Of a stretch of 38,268 nucleotides of DNA, positions 1 to 8,279 are shown piece after piece (positions within the stretch are counted from its first letter, which is position 1; the number at the start of each line of letters is the position of its first letter). Location: positions 1 through 38,268 of the forward strand of contig JAGBCU010000061.1 of the NCBI GenBank assembly GCA_017937865.1, given 5' to 3'. The DNA comes from Clostridia bacterium (lineage in GTDB: Bacteria; Bacillota; Clostridia; Oscillospirales; Acutalibacteraceae). The position numbers were made by a program, and so were the translations under genes. The notes under the pieces are model-generated. The model saw only the letters and a list, made by a program, of their open reading frames with translations. It did not search any database and was not told the DNA's origin.

Positions 1-215
1 AGGAAAAAATGAAAGCTGAATTGCAGAGTATATACAAAACCAACTGAAAGAAGACCAAATGGGTGACCAGTTGACAATGAGTGGATATGGCCCGTTTACG
101 GGTAGCAAGTAACAATCTTACGCAACTGGCAGACCGTACTTGTGCGTTTACGCATACGCGAAGAACATAGGGCTATGCCCGCATATGAAAAACCACCCGC
201 TTGGCGGGTGGATGT
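1..215. other. Noncoding hairpin-rich stretch, possible mobile-element end
   Basis: No convincing gene is visible. One frame is open from 20 to a TAA at about 112 and could be the C-terminal tail of a broken gene, but I do not recognise its product. The stretch looks GC-richer than the DNA after 215 and carries several small hairpins: CCCG/CGGG at 91-102, GGGC/GCCC near 171-181, and an 8-bp CCACCCGC/GCGGGTGG stem with a TTG loop at 193-211. It stops abruptly where AT-rich DNA leading to the glgP promoter begins. A transposon end (IS200/IS605 ends carry such hairpins) or the terminator of an upstream gene are both possible. From 216 to 307 I see nothing. Confidence 0.35.
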
Positions 216-307
216 TTATTATGTCGATTTATATTGTGATTCAGCAAATGAAAAAATATATCCAAAAATCACTATAATATATTATGCATTTTTTCTTTTT
301 ATTACAG

Positions 308-336
308 TTGATTTTAGCGTGATTTTAGTGTAAAAT
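308..336 (+). promoter_or_regulatory. Promoter of glgP
   Basis: TTGATT at 308-313 and TAAAAT at 331-336 are separated by 17 bases, a good sigma-A-type match. The leader to the ATG at 392 is about 50 bases and holds a GGAGG ribosome site at 381-385. Confidence 0.6.
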
Positions 337-391
337 GTATAAACGTAGGGGTAAAAAACCCACTTTTTAAATATTTTTTTGGAGGATTTGT

Positions 392-2803
392 ATGAATTAT
401 AAGCTTACAAAGAAGCAAGCAAAGGAAATGCTTGAAAATAAACTTCTCCATTATTTCGGTACCTCAACAGAAAATGCAACCTATGAGCAGTATTATAAAG
501 CCGTAACTATGATTGTTCGCGATATGATGGCTCAGGGTAGGGCAGAGTTATCAAAAAAAGCCGATGAAGAAGGCAAAAAGCGTGTTTGCTATCTTTCAAT
601 GGAATTCCTTATGGGGCGTTCTCTTAAAAATACACTTTTTAATCTTAATCTTACAAATACATTTGCGAGTGTTCTTAAGGATTACGGTATTAAGCTCGAT
701 AATCTTTATGAATGTGAGCCCGATGCAGGCTTAGGTAACGGCGGTCTTGGCAGACTCGCAGCTTGTTATCTTGATGCTCTTGCAACTCAGGGCTACCCCG
801 CAAGAGGCTATTCAATTCTTTACGAATACGGTATTTTCCGTCAGAAGCTTATTGAGGGCAGACAGACTGAACTTCCCGATAACTGGCTTCCCGGCGGTGA
901 GGTTTGGCTCGTTCCGAGAGAAAGCAGTTCAGTTAACGTTTGCTTTGAGGGCTACGTTGATGAAATCTGGGATAACCAGTATCACCACGTTGAAATTAAA
1001 GACGGAAACGTTATTCAGGCTGTTCCTTACGATATGTTTGTTGCAGGTAAAGACGGTAAGGGCGTAAGCTGTCTTCGTCTTTGGAGTGCAAAGGCTCCCG
1101 AGTTTGATATGAAGTCCTTTAATCAGGGCGACTTTATGCGTTCTATGGAGCGTCAGGCAATGGCAGAGGTTATCAGTAAGGTTCTTTATCCTATGGATAA
1201 TCATCCCGAGGGTAAATCCTTAAGACTCCGTCAGCAGTATTTCCTCGTTTCTGCATCAGTTCAGGATATCGTTCGTCATCATCTTCGTGAATACGGCACG
1301 GTTGACAATCTTCCCGAGAAGCTTGCAATTCATATTAACGATACTCATCCTACAATGGCAATTCCCGAGCTTATGAGAATTCTTCTTGACGAGTGTGGCT
1401 ACGGCTGGGATGATGCATGGCGACTTGTTACAAATACGGTTGCTTATACAAACCATACCGTTATGAGTGAGGCTCTTGAATGCTGGAGTGAAGACCTTGT
1501 AAAACGTCTTATTCCCCGTATATACGACATCGTTAAAGAGATGGATAACCGCTTCCGTGCTTACGTTTGGGAGTCAACCCACGATGCTGATTACGTTGAA
1601 AGAACAGCTATCATATCAGGCGGTGCAGTAAGAATGGCAAACCTTTGCGTTGCCGCTTGCCACAGCGTAAACGGTGTATCTGCTCTTCACAGCCAGATTC
1701 TTAAGGATAGCCTTTTTAACGATTTCTATAAGCTTACACCCGATAAGTTTACAAACGTTACAAACGGTATTGCTCACAGACGTTGGTTGTGTCAGGCTAA
1801 CCCCAAGCTTACCGAGTATCTTACAGAGCTTCTCGGTAGCGATAAATTTGTTTACGATGCAGAGTATCTTTCAAAGCTTGCTGATTTCAAGGATGATGAA
1901 GAGGTTCTTAAGAAAATCGGCGAAATCAAAAAAGCAAACAAAGAAGCTTTCGCAAAGCATATTCAGAAAACTACAGGCGTAAAGCTTGATACAAACTCAA
2001 TCTTTGACGTTCAGGTAAAACGTCTTCACGAGTACAAACGTCAGCACCTTAACGCACTCAATATTATTTCAGAATATCTTGCGATAAAAGAAAATCCCAA
2101 CGGAAACTTCGTTCCTAAAACATATATTTTCGGTGCAAAGGCTGCTCCCGGTTATTACGTTGCACAGAGAATTATCAGTATGATTCTCGCAATGGGTGAA
2201 ATGATTGATAAGGACCCTGACGTAAAAGGCAGACTTAAAGTGCTTTACGTTGAAGATTACAACGTTACAAATGCTGAAAGACTTATGCCCGCGGCAGACG
2301 TATCAGAGCAGATTTCTCTTGCAGGTAAGGAAGCAAGCGGTACAGGTAATATGAAGCTTATGATGAACGGTGCTATTACTATCGGTACTCTTGACGGTGC
2401 AAACGTTGAAATTCACGAAGCAGTAGGGGACGATAATATGTTCCTCTTCGGTATGAAAACACCCGAGGTTAACGAGCTTCGTAGCAGAGGCTATAATCCT
2501 CAAACTTATTATAATAATAACCCCGAGCTCAGAAAGGTTATCGATTTCATTTTAAAGGGCGGAATCGACGGTAAAGACTTCTCTGATATTGCGGGTACGA
2601 TTATTCACCACGATCCCTTTATGGTGCTTGCTGATTTCGCAGATTATCAAAGAGCACAGAAGAAGTTAAGAGAAACCTTCCTCAACGAAAAAGAGTGGAA
2701 CAGAATGTCACTTCTTAATATTGCATATTCAGGCAGATTTGCCGCTGACAGAGCAATTAACGAGTATGCACGCAATATATGGAATTCACAAAAAATGTGG
2801 TGA
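392..2803 (+). CDS. glgP: Glycogen/starch/alpha-glucan phosphorylase
   Basis: This enzyme releases glucose-1-phosphate from the non-reducing ends of glycogen or maltodextrin, using pyridoxal phosphate (PLP), in the cytoplasm. The 803-residue length is typical of GT35 phosphorylases. Visible hallmarks are the N-terminal GNGGLGRLAACYLD segment (about 116-129), the substrate-pocket HINDTHP motif (314-320), KRLHEYKRQ (543-551), and the PLP-lysine region EASGTGNMKLMMNG, with Lys655 as the likely Schiff-base residue. The ATG is set by a GGAGG site 6 bases upstream. The gene has its own promoter and a strong terminator, so it is probably monocistronic. No other glycogen genes are next to it; galM at 14199 is the only other sugar enzyme recognised in the window. 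The family assignment is very secure. Glycogen versus maltodextrin preference cannot be decided from sequence alone. Confidence 0.97.
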   Translation: MNYKLTKKQAKEMLENKLLHYFGTSTENATYEQYYKAVTMIVRDMMAQGRAELSKKADEEGKKRVCYLSMEFLMGRSLKNTLFNLNLTNTFASVLKDYGIKLDNLYECEPDAGLGNGGLGRLAACYLDALATQGYPARGYSILYEYGIFRQKLIEGRQTELPDNWLPGGEVWLVPRESSSVNVCFEGYVDEIWDNQYHHVEIKDGNVIQAVPYDMFVAGKDGKGVSCLRLWSAKAPEFDMKSFNQGDFMRSMERQAMAEVISKVLYPMDNHPEGKSLRLRQQYFLVSASVQDIVRHHLREYGTVDNLPEKLAIHINDTHPTMAIPELMRILLDECGYGWDDAWRLVTNTVAYTNHTVMSEALECWSEDLVKRLIPRIYDIVKEMDNRFRAYVWESTHDADYVERTAIISGGAVRMANLCVAACHSVNGVSALHSQILKDSLFNDFYKLTPDKFTNVTNGIAHRRWLCQANPKLTEYLTELLGSDKFVYDAEYLSKLADFKDDEEVLKKIGEIKKANKEAFAKHIQKTTGVKLDTNSIFDVQVKRLHEYKRQHLNALNIISEYLAIKENPNGNFVPKTYIFGAKAAPGYYVAQRIISMILAMGEMIDKDPDVKGRLKVLYVEDYNVTNAERLMPAADVSEQISLAGKEASGTGNMKLMMNGAITIGTLDGANVEIHEAVGDDNMFLFGMKTPEVNELRSRGYNPQTYYNNNPELRKVIDFILKGGIDGKDFSDIAGTIIHHDPFMVLADFADYQRAQKKLRETFLNEKEWNRMSLLNIAYSGRFAADRAINEYARNIWNSQKMW

Positions 2804-2830
2804 TTTTTGGTCTTTTTGACGAAAATAGTT

Positions 2831-2870
2831 ATGTCAAGTGCATTTGAAATAAAATGCACTTGACATTTTT
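2831..2870 (+). terminator. Terminator of glgP
   Basis: A stem of about 14-15 bp pairs ATGTCAAGTGCATTT with AAATGCACTTGACAT and is followed by a T run. Its right arm contains the TTGACA -35 box of the next promoter. Confidence 0.85.
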
Positions 2871-2888
2871 CTTGTTTTGAGGTAATCT
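2860..2888 (+). promoter_or_regulatory. Promoter of the first paralogous surface protein
   Basis: TTGACA at 2860-2865, 17 bases, then TAATCT at 2883-2888. The -35 box is part of the glgP terminator stem. The spacer closely matches that of the promoter at 4033-4061, so both paralogs likely share control. Confidence 0.65.
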
Positions 2889-2954
2889 TAAAATACTGAA
2901 AAATAGTGTGGTATTGTCTTAACAGTACACAAATTTGAAAGGGGTATTATACCA

Positions 2955-3959
2955 ATGAAAAACACAGATATGAAGGTAATTGCTATAATTCTTACTGTAG
3001 CTCTTTGCCTTACTGTTCTCACAAGCAACGTAGTTTCAATCGCTTCAGTTGTTATCCTTGCAAAGGGTTCAACAGGTGCTACTGTTGAGGCAGGCACAAA
3101 CGCAGGTACAAGCACAGATGTTGACGCACCCGCAGGCAATGCAGGTACTCAGACTCAGACACCCGCAGGCAACAGTGGTAGCACAACACCTACTCAGGCT
3201 CCCTCAGGCAACACAGGTGCAACTCAGGCTCCCTCAGGCAACACAGGTGCAACTCAGGCTCCCTCAGGTAACACAGGTGCAACTCAGGCTCCTGCAGCAA
3301 CCAACGGAATTGATGCTGAAGCTCTTGCAATGTTCCAGAAAGCTGCAGCAGAAATCAATGGTTCAGGTGCAGCTGGTTACACAAAACTTAGCTGGCAGGA
3401 AATCAAAGAGTTCAAGGCAAGCGACAATGCAACAGTTAACGATGCACTTAAAGGTCTTATCGGTAATTTTATGACTTCTAAAGAAAAAGCAGAGCAAGAC
3501 CCCAAGATTTCTGACAAAGGTTCAGAAGATGCAATGCGTCGTTTCCCCGCAAGTAACTGCTCACAAGATAAGATCAAGAGCGTTACAAAGAAAGAGGCTA
3601 ACGGCAACTACATCATCACAATCGTATTAAAAGATGAAAATAACCTTACAAAGGCTGATACAGATGGTCTTAACGTTATGTCAAGAGATATTCTTTATAT
3701 CGAAGATGTTAAGGACACTGTTAAAAATGATGCCACAGTTAGCAAGATCGTAACAGATCTTAAAAAGGCTGAGATTAACTATAAAGAATACACAATTACA
3801 GCTGAAATGACAAAAGACGGCAAATTTGTTAATGTTACTCACTATTGTGAAGCTGAACTTGCTGCAGATGCTGATGGTAAGGTTCTCGTTGTTCCTTTCT
3901 CTGTTAGTGGTTCAGGTGTATTAGCTTTCAATGTAATCTACAAAGATTTCAAATATTAA
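2955..3959 (+). CDS. Membrane-anchored low-complexity protein, paralog 1 (function unknown)
   Basis: I do not recognise a family. The 334-residue product starts with a short polar segment and one hydrophobic helix (about residues 7-36) that acts as an uncleaved anchor or signal peptide. A Gly/Thr/Ala/Asn/Gln-rich linker follows, with the unit APSGNTGATQ repeated three times (about 78-112). The remainder is a globular domain of about 210 residues with a CxxxKI-type segment and a beta-rich end containing IVLKDENN. The protein at 4111-5154 shares the hydrophobic helix almost residue for residue, the same linker unit, an MRRFP/MRWFP segment and IVLKDENN. The two are therefore tandem paralogs. A GAAAGGGG ribosome site precedes the ATG. 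Export across the membrane is inferred from the N-terminus; a surface or sensor role is only a guess. Confidence 0.8.
   Translation: MKNTDMKVIAIILTVALCLTVLTSNVVSIASVVILAKGSTGATVEAGTNAGTSTDVDAPAGNAGTQTQTPAGNSGSTTPTQAPSGNTGATQAPSGNTGATQAPSGNTGATQAPAATNGIDAEALAMFQKAAAEINGSGAAGYTKLSWQEIKEFKASDNATVNDALKGLIGNFMTSKEKAEQDPKISDKGSEDAMRRFPASNCSQDKIKSVTKKEANGNYIITIVLKDENNLTKADTDGLNVMSRDILYIEDVKDTVKNDATVSKIVTDLKKAEINYKEYTITAEMTKDGKFVNVTHYCEAELAADADGKVLVVPFSVSGSGVLAFNVIYKDFKY
3192..3281 (+). repeat. 30-bp tandem repeat coding APSGNTGATQ
   Basis: Three almost identical 30-bp units lie head to tail, encoding the linker of the surface protein. A related copy occurs at about 4341-4390 in the paralog. Such near-perfect units can change number by slippage or exchange between the two genes. 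Confidence 0.85.
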
Positions 3960-3978
3960 TTTCTAATATTTCGTGCAC

Positions 3979-4008
3979 ACCGACCCGATTATTTGGGTCG
4001 GTTTTTTT
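3979..4008 (+). terminator. Terminator of paralog 1
   Basis: An 8-bp stem ACCGACCC/GGGTCGGT (3979-3986 with 3995-4002) is followed by a run of seven T. Confidence 0.9.
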
Positions 4009-4032
4009 ATCGTCGTTTTTTCCATTTTTATA

Positions 4033-4061
4033 TTGACTTTTTGCTTGTTTTAAGTTATCCT
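4033..4061 (+). promoter_or_regulatory. Promoter of the second paralogous surface protein
   Basis: TTGACT at 4033-4038, 17 bases, then TATCCT at 4056-4061. The spacer contains the TTGTTTT core and matches the promoter at 2860-2888 at most positions. Confidence 0.6.
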
Positions 4062-4110
4062 TTATACATATAGGCGAAATGCCTTTGAAATTCGAAAGGA
4101 GATTATTCCA

Positions 4111-5154
4111 ATGAGTAATTCAAACATCAAAGTAATTGCTATAATCGCAACTATCGTTCTTGTATTTACACTTATTACAAGCAATGCGGTTTCAGTAGCA
4201 TCAGTTATTTTCCTTGCAAAGGGTACAACTCAGACTGGTACTGTTGCTGATACAAATAACGATGCAAACGTTAATACAAATAACGGCGCAAGCAACAATA
4301 CAAATACTCCTGCAAACAACGGCGGTAATACAGCTGCTACACAGGCACCCTCAGGCAACACAGGTGCAACTCAGGCTCCCGCAGGTAACAACAATAGCGG
4401 TAGCACAGCTACAACTGCTCCCGCAGGCAACAACAACGGCGGTGCAGCAGCTCAGTCAAAGAGCAACGAAGAGGTTCTTAAAATCTACACAGACCTTATG
4501 AACAAAGCTAAAGCTGACAAGCCCGGTTACAAAAAGGTTGAATATCAGGAGCTTCCCGGTGACGCTGCAAACCGTCAGATTTCAAAGGGTGAAGGTCTTG
4601 TTGGTGTTCTCCTTAAACTCGTTACAGATACACTCGACCTTTTGACAACAAAGGAAGAAGCAGAAGCTGATCCCGAAATCGTTGAAAAAGGTGGCGATAT
4701 GAGATGGTTCCCCGTTTACAAATGCGAAAAGGGTTGCTATCTTACAGATGTAAATGCTATTGAAAGCACAAAGTACGAAGACCTCGGTAACGGCAAAGCA
4801 AGAATCACAATCGTGCTTAAGGATGAAAACAACCCCGAGCCTATGGCTGAAGGTGCAACAACATCTCCCAGTAACACAGGTGCTATGTTCTCACCTCTTT
4901 CAAAGGCAGATATCGATAACACTATCAATGGCGGTGCAGTTCAGGCAGTTATTAAGAACGTTACATACAGCCTCGTTTACCACGATTGTAAAGCTGTTGT
5001 TGAGTATGACACAAACACAAATCAGATCATCAGACTTGAGCAGTATATGAACGTTGCTATTCAGGGTGGCGGTAAGCTTGTTTTGTTGGGTGAAATTAAA
5101 ATCGACAAGCAGGAACTTTTCAATACAATGATTATCTCTGATTTCCAGTATTAA
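4111..5154 (+). CDS. Membrane-anchored low-complexity protein, paralog 2 (function unknown)
   Basis: This is a 347-residue paralog of the protein at 2955-3959, with the same order: hydrophobic N-terminal helix (about 7-36, ending SVASVIFLAKG), a Thr/Asn/Gly/Ala-rich linker (about 40-117) with the ATQAPSGNTG unit, and a C-terminal domain. The C-terminal domain carries MRWFPVYKC and IVLKDENN like its partner, but has an extra Ser/Thr-rich insertion after that motif and a different end. The linker is longer and richer in Asn. A CGAAAGGAG ribosome site decides the ATG. The gene stands alone between a terminator on each side. I assign no function. The C-terminal domain is more diverged than the anchor and linker, which suggests different ligands or partners. 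Confidence 0.8.
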   Translation: MSNSNIKVIAIIATIVLVFTLITSNAVSVASVIFLAKGTTQTGTVADTNNDANVNTNNGASNNTNTPANNGGNTAATQAPSGNTGATQAPAGNNNSGSTATTAPAGNNNGGAAAQSKSNEEVLKIYTDLMNKAKADKPGYKKVEYQELPGDAANRQISKGEGLVGVLLKLVTDTLDLLTTKEEAEADPEIVEKGGDMRWFPVYKCEKGCYLTDVNAIESTKYEDLGNGKARITIVLKDENNPEPMAEGATTSPSNTGAMFSPLSKADIDNTINGGAVQAVIKNVTYSLVYHDCKAVVEYDTNTNQIIRLEQYMNVAIQGGGKLVLLGEIKIDKQELFNTMIISDFQY

Positions 5155-5165
5155 TTGAAATAATC

Positions 5166-5197
5166 AAGCCTCTTCGGTTATCCGAAGAGGCTTTTTC
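5166..5197 (+). terminator. Terminator of paralog 2
   Basis: A perfect 12-bp stem AAGCCTCTTCGG/CCGAAGAGGCTT with a four-base loop is followed by T residues. Confidence 0.92.
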
Positions 5198-5223
5198 TTA
5201 TACTCAATATTTCTTCTTTAGCA

Positions 5224-5252
5224 TTTACAAATCAACGCTATTATGCTACAAT
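5224..5252 (+). promoter_or_regulatory. Promoter of the yhhN-patB-ttcA operon
   Basis: TTTACA at 5224-5229, 17 bases, then TACAAT at 5247-5252, with TGC just before the -10 (extended -10). It reads into the GTG start at 5291. Confidence 0.65.
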
Positions 5253-5290
5253 TATATATGTAAATATAAATTCATTAAGGGGATATAGGC

Positions 5291-6022
5291 GTGTTATTAA
5301 AAATACTTTTTGGTATATGCTTGCTTGTTCTCGTTTTTTGTGTGCCTTGGTATTTAAAAGCACTTTGGCCCGAAAAATGCAGAAAATCACTTATTTTAAA
5401 AATGATATGCTCTACGATGTTTGTTTCGATAGGTGTACTGTCAATACATATATCAGGCAATACGTCAACCTATGCAATTATAATGATTATTGGTCTTGTT
5501 TTCGGTTGGATAGGTGACTATTTCCTTCACGCAAAACCCTCGGATGCATATTTTGTAACTGGCTTTTTAACCTTTCTTATAGGTCACTTCTTCTATATAG
5601 GTGCTTACGTAAGAACCTTGCCAAAGCTTTTCCCTGATTATGAAATGATAAACGGTATTGAAATAGCCGTTGAAGTGCTTTTTATTGCACTTGGTTTGGT
5701 TGCCTTAAAGGCCTTTAAAGTAAAGCTTAACCCTATAATTCTAAAAATAGGCATTTATTTCTATTTTGCTATAGTTACTTTTATGTTCATCAAGGCATCT
5801 GCTTTAGGTTACAACTATTATAAAAGCGGTGCGCCCTACGGTATAGTTGCATTTGTTTTATTGAGCCTTGGCTCTTTATTCTTTGTTCTTTCAGATGCAA
5901 CCTTAGGTATAATTTCTTTCGGCGGTCAAAAGAAAAATTATCGCTTAAAAATATTTAATATTCTTACATATTTCTGGGGTCAGGCAATGCTTGCATCTTC
6001 AATTTTATTTATAGAGGCTTAA
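5291..6022 (+). CDS. YhhN-family integral membrane protein (lysoplasmalogenase-like)
   Basis: This 243-residue, mostly hydrophobic protein has about eight membrane helices. Family signatures are the GWIGDYFL segment (about 75-82), the F-x-x-G-x-x-x-F-x-x-GHFFY pattern (about 92-103) and a C-terminal GSLFFVLSDATLG segment, where the acidic residues are the presumed active-site positions of the YhhN/TMEM86 family. Animal TMEM86 and some bacterial members hydrolyse the vinyl-ether bond of lysoplasmalogens. Many anaerobic Clostridia make plasmalogens, so this role is plausible but not shown. The start is GTG with an AAGGGGA site about 8 bases upstream. It heads a four-gene operon and ends 3 bases before the next start. 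Family confidence is high; the substrate is inferred. Confidence 0.85.
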   Translation: MLLKILFGICLLVLVFCVPWYLKALWPEKCRKSLILKMICSTMFVSIGVLSIHISGNTSTYAIIMIIGLVFGWIGDYFLHAKPSDAYFVTGFLTFLIGHFFYIGAYVRTLPKLFPDYEMINGIEIAVEVLFIALGLVALKAFKVKLNPIILKIGIYFYFAIVTFMFIKASALGYNYYKSGAPYGIVAFVLLSLGSLFFVLSDATLGIISFGGQKKNYRLKIFNILTYFWGQAMLASSILFIEA

Positions 6023-6025
6023 TTT

Positions 6026-7198
6026 ATGTTTGATGAAATTTATAACCGTAAAAATACAGGCTCTTATAAATGGGATACAATAGTTCCCGACGGTGTAATT
6101 GAAAGAGGAGCTTATCCGCTTTCAGTTGCAGATATGGAATTTAAAACACCTGAAGAGGTAAGAGAAGCTGTAAAGGATTTTACTGATAAAGGCTTCTTTT
6201 GTTATACAAGCGGTGACGGGGAGTACAGAAACTCCGTAAAAGGTTTTATGAAACGCCGTCACGGTTTTGAAATTGAAAATGATTGGATAACCTGCGTCGG
6301 CGGAGTTGTTTTTGCTATAAATACGGCAATAAGAGCCTTTACTGAGCCCGGTGACAAGATTATAATACAAACACCGGTTTATTATCCTTTCTCGGCATCT
6401 ATTATAAACAACGGCAGAGTTGTAGCTGATAATCCTCTTGTTGCTGTTGACGACAGTTATATAATCAATTTTGACGAGCTTGAAAAAATAGCATCAGAGC
6501 CTGACGTTAAAATGATGCTTCTTTGCAGTCCTCACAACCCTGTAGGCAGAGTGTGGACAAAAGACGAGCTTAAAAGAATAGGCGATATCTGTTTAAACAA
6601 CAACGTTATTCTTATAAGTGATGAAATACACTTTGATATTGTAAGAAAAGGTGTAGAGCATACGGTTATTTATAACGTTGATGAAGAGTTTAAAAAGAAT
6701 ACCGTTATTTGTACGGCGGTCAGCAAAACCTTTAACCTTGCAGGGCTTGGTACTTCAGATATTATTATTGCTGATGAAGCATTAAGAAATAAATTCCAAA
6801 AACAGCTTTCAACAGACGGGTATTCATCAATAAATTGTGTTTCAAGACCTGCAACTATAGCTGCTTATACTCAGTGCGATTATTGGATAGATGCTATGAA
6901 TGCTTATGTTGAAGATAACGTGAATTATGTAAAAAGTATTGTTGACGAAATTCCTCAGATTAAAATGTGTAAATGCGAGGGTACGTATCTTGTATGGCTT
7001 GATATGCGAGAATTAAAGCTTAATGACGATGAGCTTGATAAATTCCTTGTTGAAAAATGCGGTATTATTCAAGATCCGGGCTTTTGGTTTGGCGAGGGTG
7101 GTAAAGGCTTTTCAAGGCTAAACGTTGCCTGCCCTCGTAAAGCTTTGGAAAAGGCTATGGAAGCCTTGAAAAATAAAGTTTTAAATGGAGAGTATTAA
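6026..7198 (+). CDS. patB: PatB/MalY-type PLP C-S lyase (aminotransferase class I/II fold)
   Basis: Members of this family cleave cystathionine or cysteine-type thioethers to a thiol or sulfide, pyruvate and ammonia, with PLP, in the cytoplasm. The 390-residue length fits. Visible motifs are the N-terminal WDT and PLSVADMEF segment (about 31-39), YTSGDGEYR (60-68), CSPHNPVGRVW (167-177), ISDEIH (197-202) with the PLP-ring Asp199, and AVSKTFNLAGLG with Lys234 as the likely PLP lysine. The ATG lies 3 bases after the upstream stop, with an AGAGG-like ribosome site inside the end of that gene. A small membrane protein and a tRNA thiolase follow almost without spacing. The lyase subfamily is favoured over ordinary aminotransferases by the WDT/PLSVADM start and the SKTFNLAGL motif. 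The exact thioether substrate is uncertain. Confidence 0.9.
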   Translation: MFDEIYNRKNTGSYKWDTIVPDGVIERGAYPLSVADMEFKTPEEVREAVKDFTDKGFFCYTSGDGEYRNSVKGFMKRRHGFEIENDWITCVGGVVFAINTAIRAFTEPGDKIIIQTPVYYPFSASIINNGRVVADNPLVAVDDSYIINFDELEKIASEPDVKMMLLCSPHNPVGRVWTKDELKRIGDICLNNNVILISDEIHFDIVRKGVEHTVIYNVDEEFKKNTVICTAVSKTFNLAGLGTSDIIIADEALRNKFQKQLSTDGYSSINCVSRPATIAAYTQCDYWIDAMNAYVEDNVNYVKSIVDEIPQIKMCKCEGTYLVWLDMRELKLNDDELDKFLVEKCGIIQDPGFWFGEGGKGFSRLNVACPRKALEKAMEALKNKVLNGEY

Positions 7199-7202
7199 TT
7201 TT

Positions 7203-7544
7203 ATGACTAAAAAAGTTTTAGCAGTTTTATTGTCTGTTTTAGTGCTTTTTACAATGTGTGCTCCCGTAGCTTTTGCAGAGGCTGAAGAGGGGGAGTTAGA
7301 GCTCACTATTGACGTTAATGAGCGTTATACTGATATTGCCGAAGAGGCAGAGAGCGACAATTTATTCCTTTACGGTGAAATAGAGCAAGAAGAAAAAAAT
7401 GCAAAAAGGAATACATATATAGCTGTTTTGTCCGTTGCGTTAGTAATTGCAGTTATAATACTTGTAATTACTTTGAGGCGTGTTCCTAAAGAAGAGGATA
7501 TAGACGTATCCGGTGCTGAAGAAAACAAAAATAAGAAAGAGTAA
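7203..7544 (+). CDS. Small signal-peptide and single-helix membrane protein (unknown)
   Basis: I do not recognise a family. I place the start at 7203, because the GGAGAG site at 7186-7191 fits it; a longer reading from 7185 would begin inside that site. The 113-residue product has a signal peptide (about 1-25, cleavage after APVAFA), a short acidic extracytoplasmic segment of about 45 residues, a membrane helix (about 73-94) with a following Arg pair, and a charged tail rich in Glu, Asp and Lys. It sits between a PLP lyase and a tRNA thiolase with gaps of 4 and 2 bases, so it is surely co-transcribed. No function can be assigned. Confidence 0.75.
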   Translation: MTKKVLAVLLSVLVLFTMCAPVAFAEAEEGELELTIDVNERYTDIAEEAESDNLFLYGEIEQEEKNAKRNTYIAVLSVALVIAVIILVITLRRVPKEEDIDVSGAEENKNKKE

Positions 7545-7546
7545 TT

Positions 7547-8263
7547 ATGAGAAGAATTTTAAGTAGGGTAAGAGCTGCTGTCAGCGATTACGGAATGATA
7601 AAAGACGGAGATAAAATTGCTGTAGGGGTTTCGGGTGGCAAGGATTCTCTTATGCTTTTAAAGGTTCTTTGCGAATTAAAAAGATTTAATTCTGAAAAAT
7701 TCGAGTTGGTTGCTATAACTCTTGATATGCGTTTTAACGGCAAAGACGGTGATTTTTCAGGCATCAAAAAAATGTGTGATGAATATGGTGTCGAATACGT
7801 AGTTAAACCCACAGATTTATATGAGATAATTTTTAATATAAGAAAAGAAGCATCTCCTTGTTCTTTATGTTCAAGAATGAGAAGAGGTATTTTACACGAC
7901 ACCGCAAAAGAATTAGGGTGTAATAAAATTGCCCTCGGTCATCACCTTGATGATGCCGCAGAAACCTTTATGATGAATCTTCTTATTGAAAGCCGAATCG
8001 GTTGCTTCGCTCCGGTAACTTACCTTTCAAGAAAAGATATAACTATGATAAGACCTTTAGTTTACGTCAGAGAAAGAGAAATTGAGCAAAGTCTTGAAAG
8101 GGTAGAATTACCCATTATCAAAAGCGCTTGCCCTGCCAATGAGCATACAAAACGTGAGGATGCAAAGCTTCTTTTAAGAGAGTTATCAAAAACTTACGGC
8201 GACGTTCCCGAAAGAATTGTGGGCGCTCTTCAACGGGGTGCCATTGACAGATGGGAAAAATAG
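7547..8263 (+). CDS. ttcA: TtcA-like PP-loop tRNA thiolation enzyme
   Basis: This is a PP-loop ATPase of the TtcA/TtuA type, which activates a tRNA base by adenylation and inserts sulfur (2-thiocytidine at position 32 in TtcA). In the 238-residue protein the PP-loop is SGGKDS (29-34). The cysteine pair CSLC (105-108) is at the position of the Fe-S-cluster cysteines of the family, and GHHLDDAAETFMMNLL (131-146) is diagnostic. The product is shorter than E. coli TtcA, as is common in Firmicutes. It is the last gene of the operon and begins 2 bases after the previous stop. The upstream C-S lyase could supply sulfide. The PP-loop thiolase family is secure; the exact tRNA position is less so. Confidence 0.88.
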   Translation: MRRILSRVRAAVSDYGMIKDGDKIAVGVSGGKDSLMLLKVLCELKRFNSEKFELVAITLDMRFNGKDGDFSGIKKMCDEYGVEYVVKPTDLYEIIFNIRKEASPCSLCSRMRRGILHDTAKELGCNKIALGHHLDDAAETFMMNLLIESRIGCFAPVTYLSRKDITMIRPLVYVREREIEQSLERVELPIIKSACPANEHTKREDAKLLLRELSKTYGDVPERIVGALQRGAIDRWEK

Positions 8264-8279
8264 TTTACAAAAAATAAAA

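Noticed and set aside
142..333. A 63-codon open frame
   Set aside because: It runs through the GC hairpin and into the glgP promoter, has no ribosome site, and its residues follow from the hairpin.
7185..7202. Upstream ATG for the small membrane protein
   Set aside because: It would put the ribosome site within its own start, and the signal peptide begins properly at 7203.
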